From assembly GCF_035582795.1 (NCBI RefSeq), contig NC_134369.1, positions 56,854,001 to 56,918,000 of the forward strand: a DNA stretch of 64,000 nt, read 5' to 3'. The stretch's first letter is position 1; each line of letters starts with the position of its first letter. The position numbers and the translations under genes were made by a program. The notes below the pieces were generated by a model that made no database searches, was not told the origin of the DNA, and was given only the letters and a program-made list of their open reading frames with translations. Shown here in pieces: positions 27,209 to 39,509 of this stretch. Origin of the DNA: Mycteria americana (Eukaryota > Chordata > Aves > Ciconiiformes > Ciconiidae).

Positions 27209-30200
27209 ATGGGTAAAACTGATACTATCATCTGATCTGAACTCATGTTAAGTAGGTACTTGGTATTTTTATTTTGGTTTACCTCTTTTTTATCTGATGG
27301 GCTGGTGAGAATTTTTAAATGTTTTTCCTGTTGCACTAAAAAAAGATATAAGCCATCTGCTGCTGCCAAGCCAGTTTTCATCCTTATTGGCACTTCCAGT
27401 TTTTGTCACACCCCAGGCTTTCATCAGAACGAGGGTTTCCAAATGTGAAGACATGGATCTCCTTCCCCTGCTCCCCCAGGAAGTGGTAAAAAAAAATCCT
27501 GTCTAAAAATGCTGGAGGGTGACAGTCTCATGCAAGGTTTTAGGGAGCGTATGTTTGGATAATAATTCTTGCCACTTTCACATTTACACTGCTCATCAGA
27601 AAGTAGGTGATGAATCTCAGTGACATCCCTGAGATGTAGGCAAATGCTTTGATGTCTGTTTCAGAGCGAGGAACCTGAGCAGGAGAGGGCTTCAAGGGCC
27701 AGTTTGTGATGGGCACTGTAAACAGTCCCGTCCTCAGCATACTGTGCCACTCTTCTTGTCCCCCCCCCAGTGACCAGCTACATGACAGCAGGGAACCGAG
27801 GCTGGGACACCTCTGAAACCTGCAGACATGCCTGACATGGTGCAAGAAGGAAAGGATGCTGTTCAGTGGTGAGGCACAAGGCTATCCTCACCCAGAGCTA
27901 AGAAAGAGTCGGGGCAGGCAAAGGTTGAGTCTTCAGGCCGGGTTCTGATTTCTACATCAAGGCAATCAGCATGTGCCTTTCCTTGGATGAAGAGGGTTGT
28001 GCCATATTGAGGTTACAACCCAACCTAGATGCAGCTGGACGATGAGTAGATGGCATTCATATCTAAAGGCCATGGGTATATTATAAGTAAGCAGACAACG
28101 TACTGCCTTGGAGGTGGGAGACAGATTTGTTAGAGATGCAATGACAGAGGTCCCAATTCCAGGAGATGCGTAGGAATGAGGGCCCAGGAGGAAGACTGCA
28201 GAGGAGAGCTGGTGGGATGGAGGTGTGAGAAAGGACAAGGCAGAGCACGGAGGCTGGCAACATGCTGGAGGGACTCTTGGCTTCAGCATCACCCAGATTG
28301 ATCCCCTCACTCCTTCTCTAGCCACCTCTACCTCCCAGCAAAAAAGAGCGTGAAGGATTTCTCACACTAGCTAAAGCCAATTCAGCTAAACAATATGGGA
28401 TAATACTCTGTGTCGAAGGCAGAGATGCCTCTCTTGTGAAGCGTTTTATCTTATTTCCCAGCATTTATCAATAGATATCTTTTACAGTGGATCAAGGAAC
28501 CTGAACTACTGAGGAACGCTGCCAGGCACTTTAGGACATCCTTTTAACAGAGCTGTTTTAGGAAGGACTCATTGATGAAAAGAAATGCTCTAGTTACTCT
28601 GTAAAAATATAATTAATAAGATTTTCTTTTGTAGCTGTCCGTGCCACATCTGAGCAGTTTTCAGCTTAGCATTTGGCAGCAGTGTGAATGTCAACAATAA
28701 GAAGATCTAAGAGGAATTTTCAGTTTTCCCTGAGCCTAATGCCTGTTCAAGCGGCTGACTTGTACATTGATATTCACACTGTTGACAAATAAGTGGTGTC
28801 TTCATCAAGTATCTGTATTATTCTTCACCGACATGAAGCATAAGACTTTGTTATGTGAATTCCCACAGCCTTTTCAAGGCAGCTCTAAATTTGTCTGTTT
28901 AAATTTCTTTTCTGTACCTCCCATCTACCAGCACCAGAGCAGATTTGAAGCAGATTCCTCACTAGGCACAAGTTGCCCTGGAGAGTTACTGCTCCCATAG
29001 GTATATTTTGCAGCCTTGGCAGAAATCATTCACAATTTGGCACTAGGCAGACAAATACAATAGCTGTTTTCGAAACAAATACAACTTTCCACATGGAATT
29101 GGACCAGTTCCCTATGAACAGCCAATGGTAGATTAGGACTACAAGTAAGAAATTTTGCACTGTGTTACCAATCCAATTCGACTCCAATTCCAGTCCTCCA
29201 TAGATGATTTTTAAGAAGTTCAGTAGACAGAGCGAAAGCCTGCCAACTCCTCAAAACTAATAAGCATTCCTTTTAGCTAGACTAGAATAGCAAAGATACT
29301 TATGTAAATTTAATAAGAAATTAGATACAGACTTCTGTCTTCTTGTTTGAATTCTCCCTTTTTGATGCTCTTGGATATACTATCCTTCAAATCCTGCATA
29401 AATTTTTCAGACAACCACAAAGCACGTGCAATGCTCCACCATTGTGATATCCCTGTTGAGGCTCATCAAAAATCTTGCCGTTCCTTTGGATGCAGATAAA
29501 ATTTTTCATGAAAGGTATTTTCTCTTCTTTTTCCACCCCCCAAAAAAAATGCCAAAGCTGAATAAACATCATTTAATCCAAACTGTGATTCAGGTGTCAC
29601 TGCAGTATCTCACGAGAGTTACGGATTTTGACTTTTTCTGCTTGAAATATGAAATATTATTTAGGTGAAGAAATTATTCCCACTCCCATTTTTCTGTGTA
29701 ACTGAAGTCAATAATTTCTTACTACCGGAGGCCTATGCAAGCACATCTATTGCAAAGGCAGGGGAGCTGAAAGGGTTACTACACACCGTGTTGTACATAG
29801 GCTTCACATAGGCTTTTAAATGAAAAGAGACAGGTTTTGAAATGGATTCTGTAGATGATAATTTTGAAGCAAGAATAACTTAGAAGTAGAGTCTCTGAAT
29901 GCAAAACTACACAAATTACCCTAGAGTTCGGATTACAAGAGCTTGCATCAATCTGAAATGCTGCAATTAGTGATGGGCCTGGGCCAAAAATCTCACATCC
30001 CACATGTAAATTTTGAATACTGCCAGAACTGGATAGGACGGTGTTTCCTGCCTCTACACTTGGTCAAACCAAAGCTATCAACATTCCCCAGCAATGTGCA
30101 GCAATTTGACTTTGGGGAGTTCATATTAATCTGAACATTGCGGCCCTATCCCATTTCTAGTTTTTCTCTTCATGCCTATGACTGTGCATTAAACTTCATC

Positions 30201-30377
30201 CTTTACACAGGCAGGACACGGTACATACAGTGACTTTCCAATGAAAACACACATTGACTACAGGATGCATTTTGCCTTTAGGATGCCTTCAAACAAAACA
30301 AGGTGTCAGCCAAGTCTTGGGTCAACTTTTGTGGGGTTGCATTGCCCTAAGCACAGTAAAAGCATCTGGAGTCTTAC

Positions 30378-30507
30378 CTTTTTATGGCTTTGTAGCAAAT
30401 GATGACAACTACGAAGAGGAACACTAGTGTGGCACAGCATACTGCAATGATAATAACCAGGCCTGGCCACCAGGTCTCTTCAGTGGGACAAAAGGTAGAC
30501 TTGGGAG
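30378..30507 (-). CDS. PRIMA1: PRIMA1 coding exon 3: juxtamembrane stalk and transmembrane helix
   Basis: The acceptor is CTCTTTTTACAG|CTCCCA (first base 30507) and the donor is AAAAAG|GTAAGA (last base 30378). The exon has 130 nt. Its first two bases complete the phase-1 codon from the previous exon (ACT, Thr82), and its last two bases open Arg125. It encodes PKSTFCPTEETWWPG and then a continuous hydrophobic helix (about residues 98-120, from LVIIIAVCC to FVVVIICY), followed by the basic stop-transfer stretch KAIKR. The TEE-WW-GLVIII motif and the helix are near-identical to mammalian PRiMA, confirming a type I orientation. If the donor is not used, the frame ends at once (AGG TAA), which would give a tail-less form. 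The Asn-Ser-Thr glycosylation sequon I recall in mammals is Lys-Ser-Thr here (84-86). Confidence 0.97.
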
Positions 30508-33500
30508 CTGTAAAAAGAGTGTGGAAAAATGCATGAGTTCTCCCAAATAAGCAGTGTGTAATCAGATATGCTTCAGTCACTCATGCAATAGCACTATGCC
30601 AGGGACAGAGATACATGCAAAGAGGATATTTCACATTTAGGACCCATTTTTTTTCCCGAGCAATCAACTAGTTTGGTACTAGATATTTGTTATCATGGTC
30701 CCCAGATGACCAAGTTCTCTGTGTCAGTGCTGTCCACACACTCAGCACAAAGGAGAAAGGCTCAGCTCTGCTACCCGTAGGAAACCTGTCCTCCCACTGC
30801 ATTTGCCATCTCCTGCTGCATCAGATTTAGTTCGAGAGAGAGATGTTACGCTGATAAGTGTTGGCTTTCAAACCCCATTAGGGGAGGTTTATCGGGGAGC
30901 CACAGCAGTGCCTACCAATCAGTATTGCAGCTGCTATCATTGCAACCTTGGGGCGAGGAAGGGGAATTTGTTTTAAAAGAACAGGAATTTTATTACATTT
31001 ATTAACTGCTTTTAGAGGACTATAGTTGACATGCTTCTTTCCCGTTACATTGTCTTTGAATTGTACGTCCAATAGTTAAGAAATGTCAACATTAAGAAAT
31101 GTTAACCCGTGAAAATATAGGCAATTATTATCACATTTTTTTATTCAATTTAGGGGTAGAATTGTCTATGTAAGTACCACTCAAAACAAGCAATATTTTG
31201 CATCAAGAGTAATACTGGTGGCATTTAGTTCAAATCTTTTCCTTCAGGGCCATATTCCTTTTCCCATGCTTTGAGGGGACACATTTCCTGAAGGATGGTG
31301 AGCAACAGACAATGGCACGAGCACTACCTGTGTATTGCAGAGGGGGAAGAGACCCTTAACTCAGTGTATGCAACCACATAAACTCCATGAGAATTTGGGT
31401 CACCCTAAATTAAGTTTAATAATTAATCAGTCAACAGCACTGTCTAAATCTACATTTTCAGTTAAGTAGGGGAGAGAATTAAGTATAGCAAAAGGCTTTT
31501 TTTGAGTCTAATTATTTGCTCTGATATATCTTAAATTCTGAACTTCCTGTTATACACATCACAAATAGGTGCACAAGTTAAAATACGTCATCACACCTGC
31601 ATTGTTTATTGTGAGCTGACATCTCCTGTGCCTCCTGTGTTTGATTAAGAAAAGACATACACATACTCTTAGGTTTAACACTCCTTAGATAAAATCCTGA
31701 AGTACACAATTACTGAGAAAAGATTTTTTTCCCCAGTTGCATGATCTATAGAAGAATTGGCAACATTCATGCAGAGAAATCTGCAGGAGCACCTTAGAAA
31801 AAGACTAGGTAAAGAACTATAAGAAGCAATCAAAATAATAAATCCAACAGCTTGATAATTTATAGGCAGTTCAGCATTTGGTGCCACATAAGAAGTCCTA
31901 TCTTTCTCACATGCATCAGCATTCAACACATGCTATCACTCTGACCATACTTGTCTAGCAAATATTGCCTTCAATTTATTGTACATATATGGAGTGTGAG
32001 GGTGGGGGTTTTTGTGTTTGCAGGGTTTTTTGGGTTTTTTTCCTATGGGAGAGAAAAATAAAGCTGAAAAAATTAAGTGATTTGAAAAACTAATGGTTCC
32101 TGGCTCCTCTTTTGACAATGTGTCTACTCCCAGACTATCTCAGCAACTGAATTTCTACTTTATTACTATGTCAGCTGCAGAAGTCAGTTTTCAGCGCGTG
32201 ATGGAATTTTTATTGTATTGTGATAAAGCTAATGCTTTTAATGTTTTTAATATTCTCCGAAAGTTTTCAATATTGTTATTATCTAAGATTCCAGAACAGA
32301 GGGCATTTCAAAGATGACAAAATGTTTCTATGAAGGAGCAGGCAGTCTCAGCGCCAACTCCGCCCTCCTGGTGTTGCCCTGACAAACACAAAAGGTTGCA
32401 GTGAAATCAGAAGAAACATATGCATCAGCAGATGCCACGTAAAATTAGATGAGATCATAAAAAATGGGGCAAGTAGAGCCATCCTTATCTTGTTCTTGTT
32501 CTTCCTCCAAGGCAGGATCAACCAAATTATTTGTAAAGCAAACCGAGATGGTGAGATGGGGTTGCTCCTTGGCACAACGCATGAGACTGACAAATGGCAG
32601 ACAAGGTTTAAAGCAAGGCTTGTCACATGCCTGTGCACCACATGCTCCTGGTTTATCACAGTATTTTTACATGGAGAATAAACAGATATATGTGGGACTG
32701 AATAGTGAATATGATTCCTGACAGCCTATATGTAGGCACTAATGACAGAAAAATAAGAATTGCTGATGTGGAGGCGACCCCTCATCCACCTGGCTCAGTT
32801 CCCTTCCCCACTGGCACAGACCAGGCACTCAGAAAGAAGCATGAGAAATCCCACTGGAAGCTCTCAAAGCCTGTTTCTTAGTGGCTGGTGGGTTCATACA
32901 GCTTTAAAAAGTATTTTCTATTTCTACCCCTTATTACTGCAGTGCTAGGTAATCTCGTTTTCCTTAGAAATGTCCACTCTGTTTCCAATAAGCTCCTGGT
33001 TGCGTGCTATTTTCTGCCTTTCTCATGCATTCACATAGCCTTCATTACTGTGGCATTTCTATGTCCTTAATGCGTTTCTCCTCACAATTATCCTCTGAGG
33101 AAGAGCAGAACTGCTTTTAATCCCCTTGTGCTGATGGGAAGCCCAAGCCTGACCCACGTGGATGCCTCCATGTGCCTGCCGCGCTGCGTGCCTATGAGCC
33201 ACAGTGGGGAAAGTCAGCCGAGAGGGGAACTTCCCAAAGAGCCAGCAAGGTGCCTGGGAAGTGCCGTGTCCTCAGAGATGTGCCTCGGTGAGTCCTGCAC
33301 TGAGCTCTTGACGTTAGGGAGGTGTTGCTGTCTCCGTCCCCCTAGGATGGGGCTCACGGCTCTGCTCCCTGGGGCAGCCCAGGGCTGGGGAGGATCTCCA
33401 TCCTCCTGTGCCTGGGTCCCAGCCCCCAGCTCATCACTCGCAGTGTAGAAAAACCAGGTTGCACCTGTGAGGGGCTGAGCCCGCACGTGTCATCCCCTTA

Positions 33501-35934
33501 ATGATCAGAAATTATCCTGGGGTGAGGACACCCATAGCACCCTCTTGCAACTGTGCCGCTTTGCATGGAATAGCAATGCATTTCTGCGGCGCTCTGTGGA
33601 AGGTGGAAGACGTGGGCCCCAAACCCTGCTCAAATACTGAAATTATTATAGTAAACACTGAGCAGAAGATGTCCCACACTACCTATAACAATGACAGTGT
33701 CCAGTTGTTTCACTGTCTTACAAAAGCTTTGATGAAATGCAGGAAAACAATTCTCTTGGTTGCCTCCTTCTTTGCACTACCTCTTTCAAATCCATTATAA
33801 ACCCCCAAAAGGTGTATGCTTTCAGAACCGAATCCAAATCCTTTTTTCAGAATCCTTTCCCTTGTCATGTAAAGCAACAACAAGCCACGTACTTCTGTCA
33901 TTCACAGTAGTGTATTTGGGGAGTGGAGGACATCTCTGGGCACAGGGAATCCCTTCATCATCACCACGGGGCTACTGAGATCTGAGGGCTGGCTAGCCCG
34001 GCCATGGTGTTTGCTCCCTTGGTACCCATCGCTGGTCTCATGCAAGTGATTTCAGCTGCTCAGAGCATGATTGCCTCCTGGTTTGACTCATTCCTGGCTG
34101 CTCTTCACTGGTTTCAAAATGAGATGAATGGAGAAAGTGATTTTCACAGTGCAGAACAACTTGACGAAAAAGTGCTTTTTCTCCTAAGCCCCGAAGTGTT
34201 GTTCTGCACAGTGAACATACCGTTGGGTGGAAAGTGGTAGGAAAGTGATGACATTTTAAAGAAGATAAGCAGGGTGAGCTAAGCAATCACAGCCTGTCAT
34301 CCTGACAGAAATCCTGCCAAAATAATGAAAATCTCATTCAATTAATAAAATATTAAAATAAATAAATGATGCTAAACAGCATAGGTTTAGGAAAACACAT
34401 CACGTCAAACTAACTAGATATTTTCTGAGGAGATTACTGGTTTGGTAAATAGATGTATTAGTGCTAGTGTGATAACTTTACACTTTGGTATGACATTTGA
34501 CTTAATTCCACATGATATTCGGGTTATGAAACTATAAAGCTACACAGTAAGCGTGGCACACATAAATTGAGTTAAAAGCCAGAGAACTGGTATGTCTCAA
34601 AGTCTAACTATAAACGGAAAGTCACTGCTGAGAGAATGTGTTTTTTAAGAGTGACTTCCTCCTTCCCCCCAAAATAGGGTGATAGATACTGGTAGAGTTT
34701 GTAAATGACTCAGGAATGTACTCCACTACAAGTGGAGACTAAGCATATTTAGATTAGAAATAGGGTAATTATTATCATTAAGGGCAATTATCCATTACAA
34801 TAGTCTATGAGCTCTGGTAGAGTATTTCACTGAAAAATTTAGTTTAAGGTAGACTTTTCATTTTTCCTAAAAGTCTAAATTCAGCTAAAGAGATTGGACT
34901 CAGCATAAGAATTAGGTAAAGAAAATGCTCTGTCTCTGGAAAGGCCACATAAGCACAATGCCTTTTTTTCTTGGCTTTAAAATTTATGAAGTACAAATGT
35001 TGGTTAGGTTTACATTTAGAGGGCCAACACCTTCAACTATTCCTAACAGCACCAGGCCTAAATAAATACAATTAATCAAGAGACTGACTTCAGACCTACA
35101 GTGGGTGGCTGGATCCAACTTATTGAAAACAAATTCATGAAAAGTACTTTTAGAACAAAGGCATCCTGCAAACTATTTAAGTACCACAAAAATCTCACAC
35201 ACTTGCTTTCTTTGACTAAATTTGTTTTGAAGGCTCAGCATAAAGACATAGCTCCAGTTCTATTGTTAGTAGGTATCTGTACACACATGGGTCTAGCCAG
35301 AAATGTGCATACCAGGAAAGATTAGCTCAGCTACAGAGGGTTTCCCTCAATGTCCAGGCACAAAAATAGAGGTTGTGTCACTAGAAAGGAAGTTTCCATA
35401 AAATCACAAAGAAGTCTCTGATTTCTTTTTAGCAAATCTCAGAGTGGGTCACTCTCAAAATTGCCCTGAGCTACTAAAACCAAAAAACAGTAATGAAGCT
35501 GTTTTAATCTTCTGGATTAAGCATTAAATGGTTTTGTTTATGTTATAAAAGTGACACATACTTGTACTGCCTGTGATAGAATATAGAAAGAGGACTTGGA
35601 ATCCTTGGATACGCCTGCATGTTATCTTTAGTGGTCATGGCTGTACTTTATAAAGCTAAGATTTTGGAAATCTAGTATGCCTGTTATTTATTTTAATTAA
35701 GGTTATTACTTTCCATTGCAGTATGGGTTGTAGGCTAATTGCTCTTCGCATGGGAATGCCCTGACATTGGAAAGTAACACCACCAAGTCTGTCAGGAGAG
35801 ACACCAAGTGCTCCATCATGGGGGTTCCACGGGGTTGAGATGGTGCCTCTGTGCAGCCCTCAGCAGCGATGCCGAGGCAAGGAGCTTGCATCAGGCCATC
35901 CCTTTCCACTGGCTCTCGCCCATCAGCCAGCCCA

Positions 35935-35976
35935 ACAAAGCAAAGCAAAGCAAAGCAAAACGAAATAAAACAAAAC
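35935..35976 (+). repeat. AAAGC pentanucleotide microsatellite with A-rich tail
   Basis: About four to five CAAAG units are followed by variant AAACG, AAATA and AAAAC units. Confidence 0.85.
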
Positions 35977-37278
35977 ACAGAGCTGAGCTGGAAAATAGCT
36001 AAGGGAGGCAGTGCCCCTTGCGCCCATGTGCAGTCCCGGGGGGTGTCTCTGGCCGAGGTCTGAGTGTGTCAATCCGCTTACAGGCTCGGTCCCAAGCAGC
36101 TGGTGAGTGTGCGCTGATGTGACGTGGAAGGGCGACAGTGACCCCCCCTCACCTCTCTACAACAACAGTAACTTCATGCCTAAAAAAGGAAGAGCACTTT
36201 CAAGATAAATCAAAACTGAACATTGTTTTTTCTCCTGCTTTTACTCCTGTTCTTGCAGAAAGGTCAAGAGTGCTGGCATAATCATCTTTATGAGACATCT
36301 GCTCGTTTTTAATATTGTGTACTCACAACAGGCTAAACCCTGCCATCTCTATGCCTGCAGCACTCCTTTTGCTATTGTAGGGCTGCCTGAATCAGCCACG
36401 AACTTTTAATTAGCATGCTAGGAAATGAGATTGGATTTTATTTTGAAGGCAGGCTCCTATTCCAAGGGCCTCAAGTGTTTTATCAGTCTTGGTTGGAACT
36501 TAAAAGGAATTGGAGATGCAGGCAATGTGTTTCTAGCAACCTCTATATGCGTCACATATTTTAGAGACCTGTTGATCTGCTGGCTAAGGCAGGGTTTGGG
36601 GTTCTAGTCTCATCTTCGCTCTTATTTGCCTTATTATTTTGATATATTCACATAATTTGCACTTTGGTATCTCCATTTGCAAGACAGAGAGAAGCCACTA
36701 GTTCCTACCGCCATTGTCACACTGGGATGCAGGAACAAGCCCAGAAAACGTGGAGAAGTTTAGATGTGATTTCAGATGTCAAGGTATATGAAAAGACTCC
36801 CAGGACACTCCATGCCCAGTTAAATATGGAGAGGGATTTTGAATCTGTTGCAGCTTGGGTCTCTTCACATCAAGGTGTCTTATCCAACCTTCTGTGGAAC
36901 AGAGGAGTTCAGTGAACCACCTGATTAATGTGAAATAACTTGGGTTCTGGGAGGAGAAACCCTACAGAAGAACAGTTACACACACAGAGACACCAAGGCT
37001 TGGACACTTACTCTATAAGCATTGTGTTGTGTAAAAGATGAAATGCAAGGAGATCCTCCATCACATGCCCACAACTTTTTTCAGAAAGCTGATTTCAGTG
37101 CTGAACCTGAGGTTTCTTGTCTACTTTCACATAAGGCCCTTCACTCCCCCCAGCAGTGTAAATTCACCCCAAAGTGAGTGCTGATTAACTTAATGCTGGT
37201 TAACTTAATTGTACGTCAGAATGAAGCCTTGGGCAGCTAATAAAAAGGGCCAAGAGCTCAAGTGATGTAAAGTAGAAG

Positions 37279-37359
37279 CTGTCCCTGCTCATTGCAGGGG
37301 GGTTGGACTAGATGACCTTTAAAGGTCCCTTCCAACCCCAACTACTCTATGATTCTATG
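37279..37359 (+). mobile_element. CR1 LINE, short 3' end fragment
   Basis: About 80 bp matching the CR1 terminus: GGTTGGACTAGATGACCTTT, then GGTCCCTTCCAACCCCAAC and CTATGATTCTATG. It is heavily 5'-truncated and inactive. Confidence 0.88.
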
Positions 37360-37924
37360 GTGCTATGAAACTCATAGAAGTCCACCCAGCTGTGAGCCTG
37401 GTGCCAGCTGAGGACCTTGTCCCAGCATCTGCATGATGACGCTCACAAGTGCTGCTCCGAATTTTTCCAAAGGTCAGGAGCTCAGTCCCCAGAGCCCTGG
37501 AGGCTGTGGGTTCTCCGGATGCAAGTTTTCTTACCTAACCCGTGACAATGTGAAGAGATCTGTGAGTCAGTGTCAGCTCAAGTGTCCCCTCTTTGTTTGC
37601 TGTATTTTGTCATGTAGGAACTGCTACAGATGTGTTTGGATAATCCACGTGGTAGGAACAGGCTGTGTGTACCCAGGGCTGCTAACGGCGAGAGGTAGCC
37701 AGCACTGGAAAGACAAATCCTTCAAAAGAGCCTTCTAATGAAGTTTGTGGTACCGCTAGACGTTGATAACAAATACAGGTCTTCAGCTGTTATTCTAAAA
37801 GGCATTTCAGGAATAGGCAAAGTATGTGTTCCCTTCGAACCATAGCCATCAACACTCTTGGATTTGAGGGGAAAATTTCCTGGGAGGATGGGGGCGAGGA
37901 GGCTGAGCAGGAGATGGGGGTCTT

Positions 37925-38045
37925 GGTGCCTCCTCCCGGGGCAGAAAGCCATGCATGCGCGCGTGCCACGCAGCAGCTCCTCCGCTCGCCCCAGCCTCGC
38001 CTGCCCCGACGCACAGGCCCCGGGGCTTGCGCGTGGCCAGAGGAA
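37925..38045. other. Intronic CpG-rich patch
   Basis: About 120 bp with dense CpG (for example CATGCATGCGCGCGTGCCAC and CCCCGACGCACAGG), clearly above the local background. There is no matching protein frame. It is a possible intragenic regulatory island. Confidence 0.4.
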
Positions 38046-38229
38046 ACCTGAGCTCACGTTCACGCTGCAGCCACAGCTGCATGCAGAGGGCAACGCGCAG
38101 GCTGGTGATCCTGTACAAAGACAGGCTCACGGAAGGAAGGACTGCCATTTTCCGCTGACAGATGAAGAAGCTGCTTGTCTAACCGTGTCAGGTTTCTGTG
38201 TGCTGTGAGAGGAACTCCCTGGTGTTTGT

Positions 38230-38390
38230 GGATATATGTACACACACACAATATATATATGCGTACATACCTGTATATACATATATGCATACACATACAT
38301 GTATATGTATGTGTATAAACACACATATGTACGTAGAAAGGATATATATATGATATATATATTTAATGTATGTATATAAAGGGGCATACA
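38230..38390. repeat. AT/CA alternating dinucleotide region
   Basis: About 160 bp of mixed TATA, TACA and CACA runs (alternating purine-pyrimidine), interrupted at intervals. Open frames rich in Tyr, Ile, Thr and Cys across this region are artefacts. Confidence 0.9.
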
Positions 38391-39340
38391 TATGCATCCA
38401 TATAAATGAAACTGCTGCCAATAGTTTTGTTAAATGTGTTTGCATTCTGAGTGGCTCCTCAGGATTAGTTAGTAAGTGTTGGTGACAGAATATGTGAGAA
38501 ACTCTACCAACTCCTTTTTTTCTTCTCTCTCTTCTCTGCACTTGAGATTTCTTACATCGGCTGAACGTTCACATTTGGGGCACCTCTGTATGTGTCTGAA
38601 ATGATTCATTTTGAAGATACAGGAGCTGTAAGGTATGAATGGATGCACTTCACTGTCTCCCTAGCAGATCCAAAAATCACCTCATCAATCTCCCTTCACA
38701 CTTGTGGCCTGCAGACAACACACCCGGCCACGCTTGAGCTGCTGGAGGGGAGATGCAGGAGCACATCACATCAAATGCCAAAGGCAATGCTGGTATCAAC
38801 AGGAGCCCCGGGGCTGGGTCAGCCCCCCTCCCCGACTGACTGGCCACGGCCTCGGAGACAGCCTGCGAGAGGCCACAATCCTCTGCACTGCCTCCAGACC
38901 GCACGGCAAATGCAGAGCAAAGACTGCGAGCAGACTCAGGGAGGGGAAGGTAGAGGCATTCCCAGATGTCAGCTATGGTGGATCCAAGGCAGGAGGAGTT
39001 CGAGCAGGTCCAGCCTCAACCACATGAGCTGGTGGCAGCACCAGGCGCCGTTGCCCGTGGCACGTACACACAATTAAAGCTTGAAGAAAGATAAACTGGA
39101 TTTGGCCACAATTGCAATGGCGCAACTTCTTCACCCCATGGTAAGCCATGGTCATAACCAAACCCATCCAGCTGCTGGCCGGAGGGCTTTGGGCACAGAA
39201 TGCCCCCCTCCTGGCACCCCAATGGCAGCTACAGTCTCGGCCCCCCGGGAGATATGAAATGACATAGAGGAGATACTGGGAGCAGAGCACCTCAGAGGAG
39301 CAAGATGGTGTCACGTGCACTGCCATGTGCTTACACATAT

Positions 39341-39509
39341 TTGCCCAGAGAAGCTGTGGATGCCTCATCCCTGGAAGTGTTCAAGGTCAGGTTGGATGGG
39401 GCTTTGAGCAACCTGATCTAGTGAGAGATGTCCCTGCCCACGGCAGGGGGATGGACTAGATGAGCTTTAAATGTCCCTTCCGACCCAAACCACTCTGTGA
39501 TTCTATGAT
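39341..39509 (+). mobile_element. CR1 LINE, truncated 3' end
   Basis: It begins TTGCCCAGAGAAGCTGTGGA, continues GTTCAAGGTCAGGTTGGATG and GGATGGACTAGATGAGCTTT, and ends CACTCTGTGATTCTATGATG. About 170 bp of a classic CR1 3' end remain, 5'-truncated. The CATCCCTGGAAGTGTTCAAG variant differs from the copy at 23331, so the two come from different CR1 subfamilies. Confidence 0.92.

Larger units (their letters stand above)
9547..30377 (-). other. PRIMA1: PRIMA1 intron between coding exons 3 and 4 (20.8 kb)
   Basis: A phase-2 GT/AG intron with donor AAAAAG|GTAAGA and acceptor ACCCAAG|. It holds the inverted repeat at 10033-10304, short tandem duplications at 12096, 12911 and 26092, a TTTA microsatellite at 11839, a GC-rich patch at 14096, a palindrome at 15826, the A/G tract at 17057 and a CR1 end at 23331. 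No further exon is apparent; the short open frames look random. Confidence 0.9.

Noticed and set aside
38127..38541. Tyr/Ile/Cys-rich open frames resembling membrane proteins
   Set aside because: They are produced by the TA/CA dinucleotide region.
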